The notes under the pieces: generated by a model
Seen by the model: only the letters and a program-made list of their open reading frames with translations
What the model was told of the DNA's origin: nothing
The model's database searches: none
In this document: positions 21,394 to 23,466 of the stretch, in pieces
Layout of the letters: the number at the start of each line of letters is the position of its first letter
Position numbering within the stretch: the stretch's first letter is position 1
Translations under genes and position numbers: made by a program
Assembly (NCBI GenBank): GCA_027009605.1
Contig: JALVCY010000565.1
Span: 1 to 23,466, forward strand
DNA length: 23,466 nt
Direction: 5' to 3'
Origin: Saprospiraceae bacterium
GTDB lineage: Bacteria > Bacteroidota > Bacteroidia > Chitinophagales > Saprospiraceae

Positions 21394-21403
21394 TAAAACT
21401 TAA

Positions 21404-23251
21404 ATGATTTATTTAGAAGCTGTGCATATTACCAAGACTTATGGAGAGAAGGTCTTGTTTGAAGATTTGAACTTTACGATTAGTGAAGGTCAAAAGATTG
21501 CCTTGGTCGCCCGTAACGGTACCGGCAAGACCTCCTTGTTTCGGATTTTGGCCGGTGAAGAAAAGTCGGAAGGCTACACTTCTAAGTTGTTGATTAGCAA
21601 GAATATACGGGTTGGTGTGTTGACTCAGGAGCCGAAGTTTGACCCGGATATGACCGTTTTGGAAGCCGCCCTTTCGGGTGAAATACCGGAGTTGCAGGCC
21701 GTTGTTGCCTACGAACAGGCACTGCTCCGGCCCGATGACCACGAAGCCCTAAAGTCGGCTACCGACCGGATGGATGCCCTCAAAGCGTGGGATGTCGATA
21801 GCCGCCTGAAAGAAATTCTTTTTAAGCTCAATTTAGAGGATTTGGAAGCCCGTATGGGAGAGCTATCGGGGGGGCAGATAAAGCGGGTGGCGTTGGCCAA
21901 TTTGATTGTTCAAGATGCGGATTTTCTGATTATGGACGAGCCGACCAACCATTTGGATATTGATATGATTGAATGGTTGGAAGCCTATTTGGCAAAGCCT
22001 TCGGTGACGGTGTTGATGGTGACGCATGACCGGTATTTTTTGGATCGGGTTTGTAATTATATTTTGGAGCTGGAAGGTGGCAAACTCTACAAACATAGAG
22101 GCGGTTATGGGGTGTATTTGGCGAATAAAGCCATTCGGGAAGAAGTCGAATCAGCCCAATTAGCCCGAGACAAAAAACTCCTTAGCAAAGAGTTGGATTG
22201 GTTGCGTCGTCAACCCAAAGCCCGAAGCACCAAGGCTAAATCCCGGATTGACGGCTTCTATGAGCTAAAGGATAAAACCATGCGGGACACCGGTCCGGTG
22301 GACATTAAAATTTCTGTAAAGGTCGAGCGATTGGGTTCTAAGATATTGGAAGCGCAGTATATTTCTAAAAGTTTTGGGGATAAGGTGTTGGTCAAAGATT
22401 TTCACTACAAGTTTAAAAAAGGTGAAAAAGTAGGGGTCGTCGGTCCCAACGGTATCGGGAAATCCACTTTTATCAAGCTTTTGACCGGTCTCCTAAAGCC
22501 GGATAGCGGGAAAGTAGTGGTCGGAGTGAATACAAAATTTGGATATTACTCGCAGGAAGGATTGCAATTGGATACCGACAAGCGAGTGATTGACGTGGTG
22601 CGGGAGATTGCGGATTATATCCCGATGGCCAATGGACGGGACTTGTCGGCCGAGCAATTGTTGGAGCGGTTTATGTTTTCGCGCAAGCATCAACAGGTTT
22701 ATGTGTCTCAATTGAGTGGGGGAGAGCTGCGCCGGTTGTACCTAATGACCGTTTTGATGCAAAATCCAAATTTCTTAATCTTGGATGAGCCGACCAATGA
22801 CTTGGATATCATTACGCTGAATATTTTGGAAGAATTTTTGGAGCAATACACGGGCTGTGTGCTGGTGGTGACGCATGACCGGTATTTTATGGATAAGATT
22901 GTTGATCATCTGTTTGTCTTCGAGGGCAACGGCAAAATTAAAGACTTTAACGGCACCTACACCGAATATCGCGAAGCCTCCCAAAAAGCGGCTAAATCCG
23001 CTTCCGCAAAACCTACTTCCGTAAAAAAAGCCCCATCTGAGCCGGTTCTTTCCTACGAGAATCAAAAGAAAATAAAAAATTTAGAGCGGGATATAGAGCG
23101 TTTGCACAAGCAAAAAGAAGCATTGACGGCCCGGTTTTATGATGGGAATCTTGGGCAGGAGGAGCTTATGAAGCTTTCGGAGGAGTTGGAGGCGTTGAAG
23201 GCGAAGATTGAGGAGAAGGAGATGGTTTGGTTGGAGTTGATGGAGGGGTGA
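21404..23251 (+). CDS. ABC-F family ATPase (Uup-like)
   Basis: ABC-F proteins are soluble twin ATPases without membrane domains that act on ribosomes. The 615 residues show the first cassette with ARNGTGKT (36-43), LSGGQ (154-158) and DEPTNHLD (178-185). A linker with LDWLRRQPKARSTKAKSRID (265-284) follows, then a second cassette with GPNGIGKS (347-354), LSGGE (437-441) and DEPTNDLD (462-469). A lysine/alanine/serine-rich hinge leads to a C-terminal coiled coil (about 551-615). The linker motif and coiled-coil tail resemble Uup more than EttA. The first Walker A begins with Ala rather than the usual Gly, which I believe is common in this Bacteroidota subgroup. Assigning it to antibiotic resistance would not be justified. 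It is monocistronic and followed by tandem repeats. Confidence 0.93.
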   Translation: MIYLEAVHITKTYGEKVLFEDLNFTISEGQKIALVARNGTGKTSLFRILAGEEKSEGYTSKLLISKNIRVGVLTQEPKFDPDMTVLEAALSGEIPELQAVVAYEQALLRPDDHEALKSATDRMDALKAWDVDSRLKEILFKLNLEDLEARMGELSGGQIKRVALANLIVQDADFLIMDEPTNHLDIDMIEWLEAYLAKPSVTVLMVTHDRYFLDRVCNYILELEGGKLYKHRGGYGVYLANKAIREEVESAQLARDKKLLSKELDWLRRQPKARSTKAKSRIDGFYELKDKTMRDTGPVDIKISVKVERLGSKILEAQYISKSFGDKVLVKDFHYKFKKGEKVGVVGPNGIGKSTFIKLLTGLLKPDSGKVVVGVNTKFGYYSQEGLQLDTDKRVIDVVREIADYIPMANGRDLSAEQLLERFMFSRKHQQVYVSQLSGGELRRLYLMTVLMQNPNFLILDEPTNDLDIITLNILEEFLEQYTGCVLVVTHDRYFMDKIVDHLFVFEGNGKIKDFNGTYTEYREASQKAAKSASAKPTSVKKAPSEPVLSYENQKKIKNLERDIERLHKQKEALTARFYDGNLGQEELMKLSEELEALKAKIEEKEMVWLELMEG

Positions 23252-23353
23252 GTTTTTGGTCTTTGGGGCGCGCCGGTGGCGCTTTTGGTCTTTGGCTTCG
23301 GTCGTGGTTTAATCTTGGCTTCGGTGGTGAATTTGACTTTTGTGGTTTGAGAC

Positions 23354-23466
23354 AGTTGATTCACTTGTCCTTCGGACTTCGTTAGTTGATTCGCTGCGCT
23401 AGTTGATTCACTTGTCCTTCGGACTTCGTTAGTTGATTCGCTACGCTAGTTGATTCACTTGTCCTT
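23354..23466. repeat. 47-base tandem repeat, at least 2.4 copies, running off the window
   Basis: Two complete 47-base units (23354-23400 and 23401-23447) differ at a single base (GCTGCGCT versus GCTACGCT). A third begins at 23448 and is cut by the window edge. Each unit holds a GTCC-TTC-GGAC hairpin and two AGTTGATTC phrases. A diverged relative is at 4301-4346. The units abut with no spacers. Upstream, 23252-23353 is rich in CTTTGG / CTTCGGT phrases and has no gene. Confidence 0.85.

Noticed and set aside
21200..21403. 67-residue open frame ending right before the ABC-F gene
   Set aside because: It begins inside the CACTAAG palindrome, spans the promoter box and ends in the octamer repeat, so it is not coding.
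23354..23466. Possible CRISPR array (regular 47-base repeats)
   Set aside because: The units abut directly with no unique spacers and there are no cas genes; it is a plain tandem repeat.
1..23466. A defence, secretion or mobile-element cassette
   Set aside because: No integrase, transposase, toxin-antitoxin pair, nuclease or phage gene was found; nearly every gene belongs to a known housekeeping or regulatory family.

Overview
The window looks like a chromosomal stretch of a Bacteroidota bacterium, probably of the Saprospiria type (the rank below phylum is inference). Four things point there. The first gene ends in a type IX secretion (type B) sorting domain. Several promoters carry the Bacteroidota -7 box TAnnTTTG. 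One enzyme fuses a family 3 glycoside hydrolase to a serine beta-lactamase-like domain, and there is a DksA-like protein with a degenerate zinc finger. Intergenic regions are also full of short phrase-like repeats.

Layout. At 1-880 is the 3' end of a large secreted adhesin-like gene, closed by a strong terminator. At 1248-3954 recG (-) and rbfA (+) diverge from a shared promoter region. After a repeat-filled gap come priA (4357-6810, -) and the GH3/beta-lactamase fusion (6952-9933, -), with tsaB (10065-10745, +) diverging from it. At 11103-11910 two tandem ArsR-type regulators lie in the same direction, separated by a terminator. A 700-base repeat island (11911-12613) follows, holding a REP/BIME-like mosaic. 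Then come lspA (-), a dodecin (+), the DksA/TraR-like gene (+), an unknown coiled-coil gene (-), a long urocanate hydratase (15297-17318, +) and a Crp/Fnr regulator (17611-18300, +). A second repeat island (18301-18640) precedes a candidate 36-residue membrane protein, then rsgA (-), a TPR lipoprotein (+) and an ABC-F ATPase (21404-23251, +). The window closes in a 47-base tandem repeat that runs off the edge.

How the genes relate. Most are housekeeping genes in single-gene units: replication-fork repair and restart (RecG, PriA), ribosome maturation and translation (RbfA, RsgA, TsaB, ABC-F), lipoprotein processing (LspA) and cell-wall or chitobiose-type sugar turnover (the GH3 fusion). They do not form a pathway, and I see no phage, integrase, insertion sequence, CRISPR array, tRNA or rRNA. 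I found no convincing new multi-gene system. The least explained material is the dense, multi-family repeat content between genes, a 20-base palindromic element shared upstream of two regulatory genes, the two adjacent metal-site-free ArsR proteins, and the 36-residue membrane ORF.
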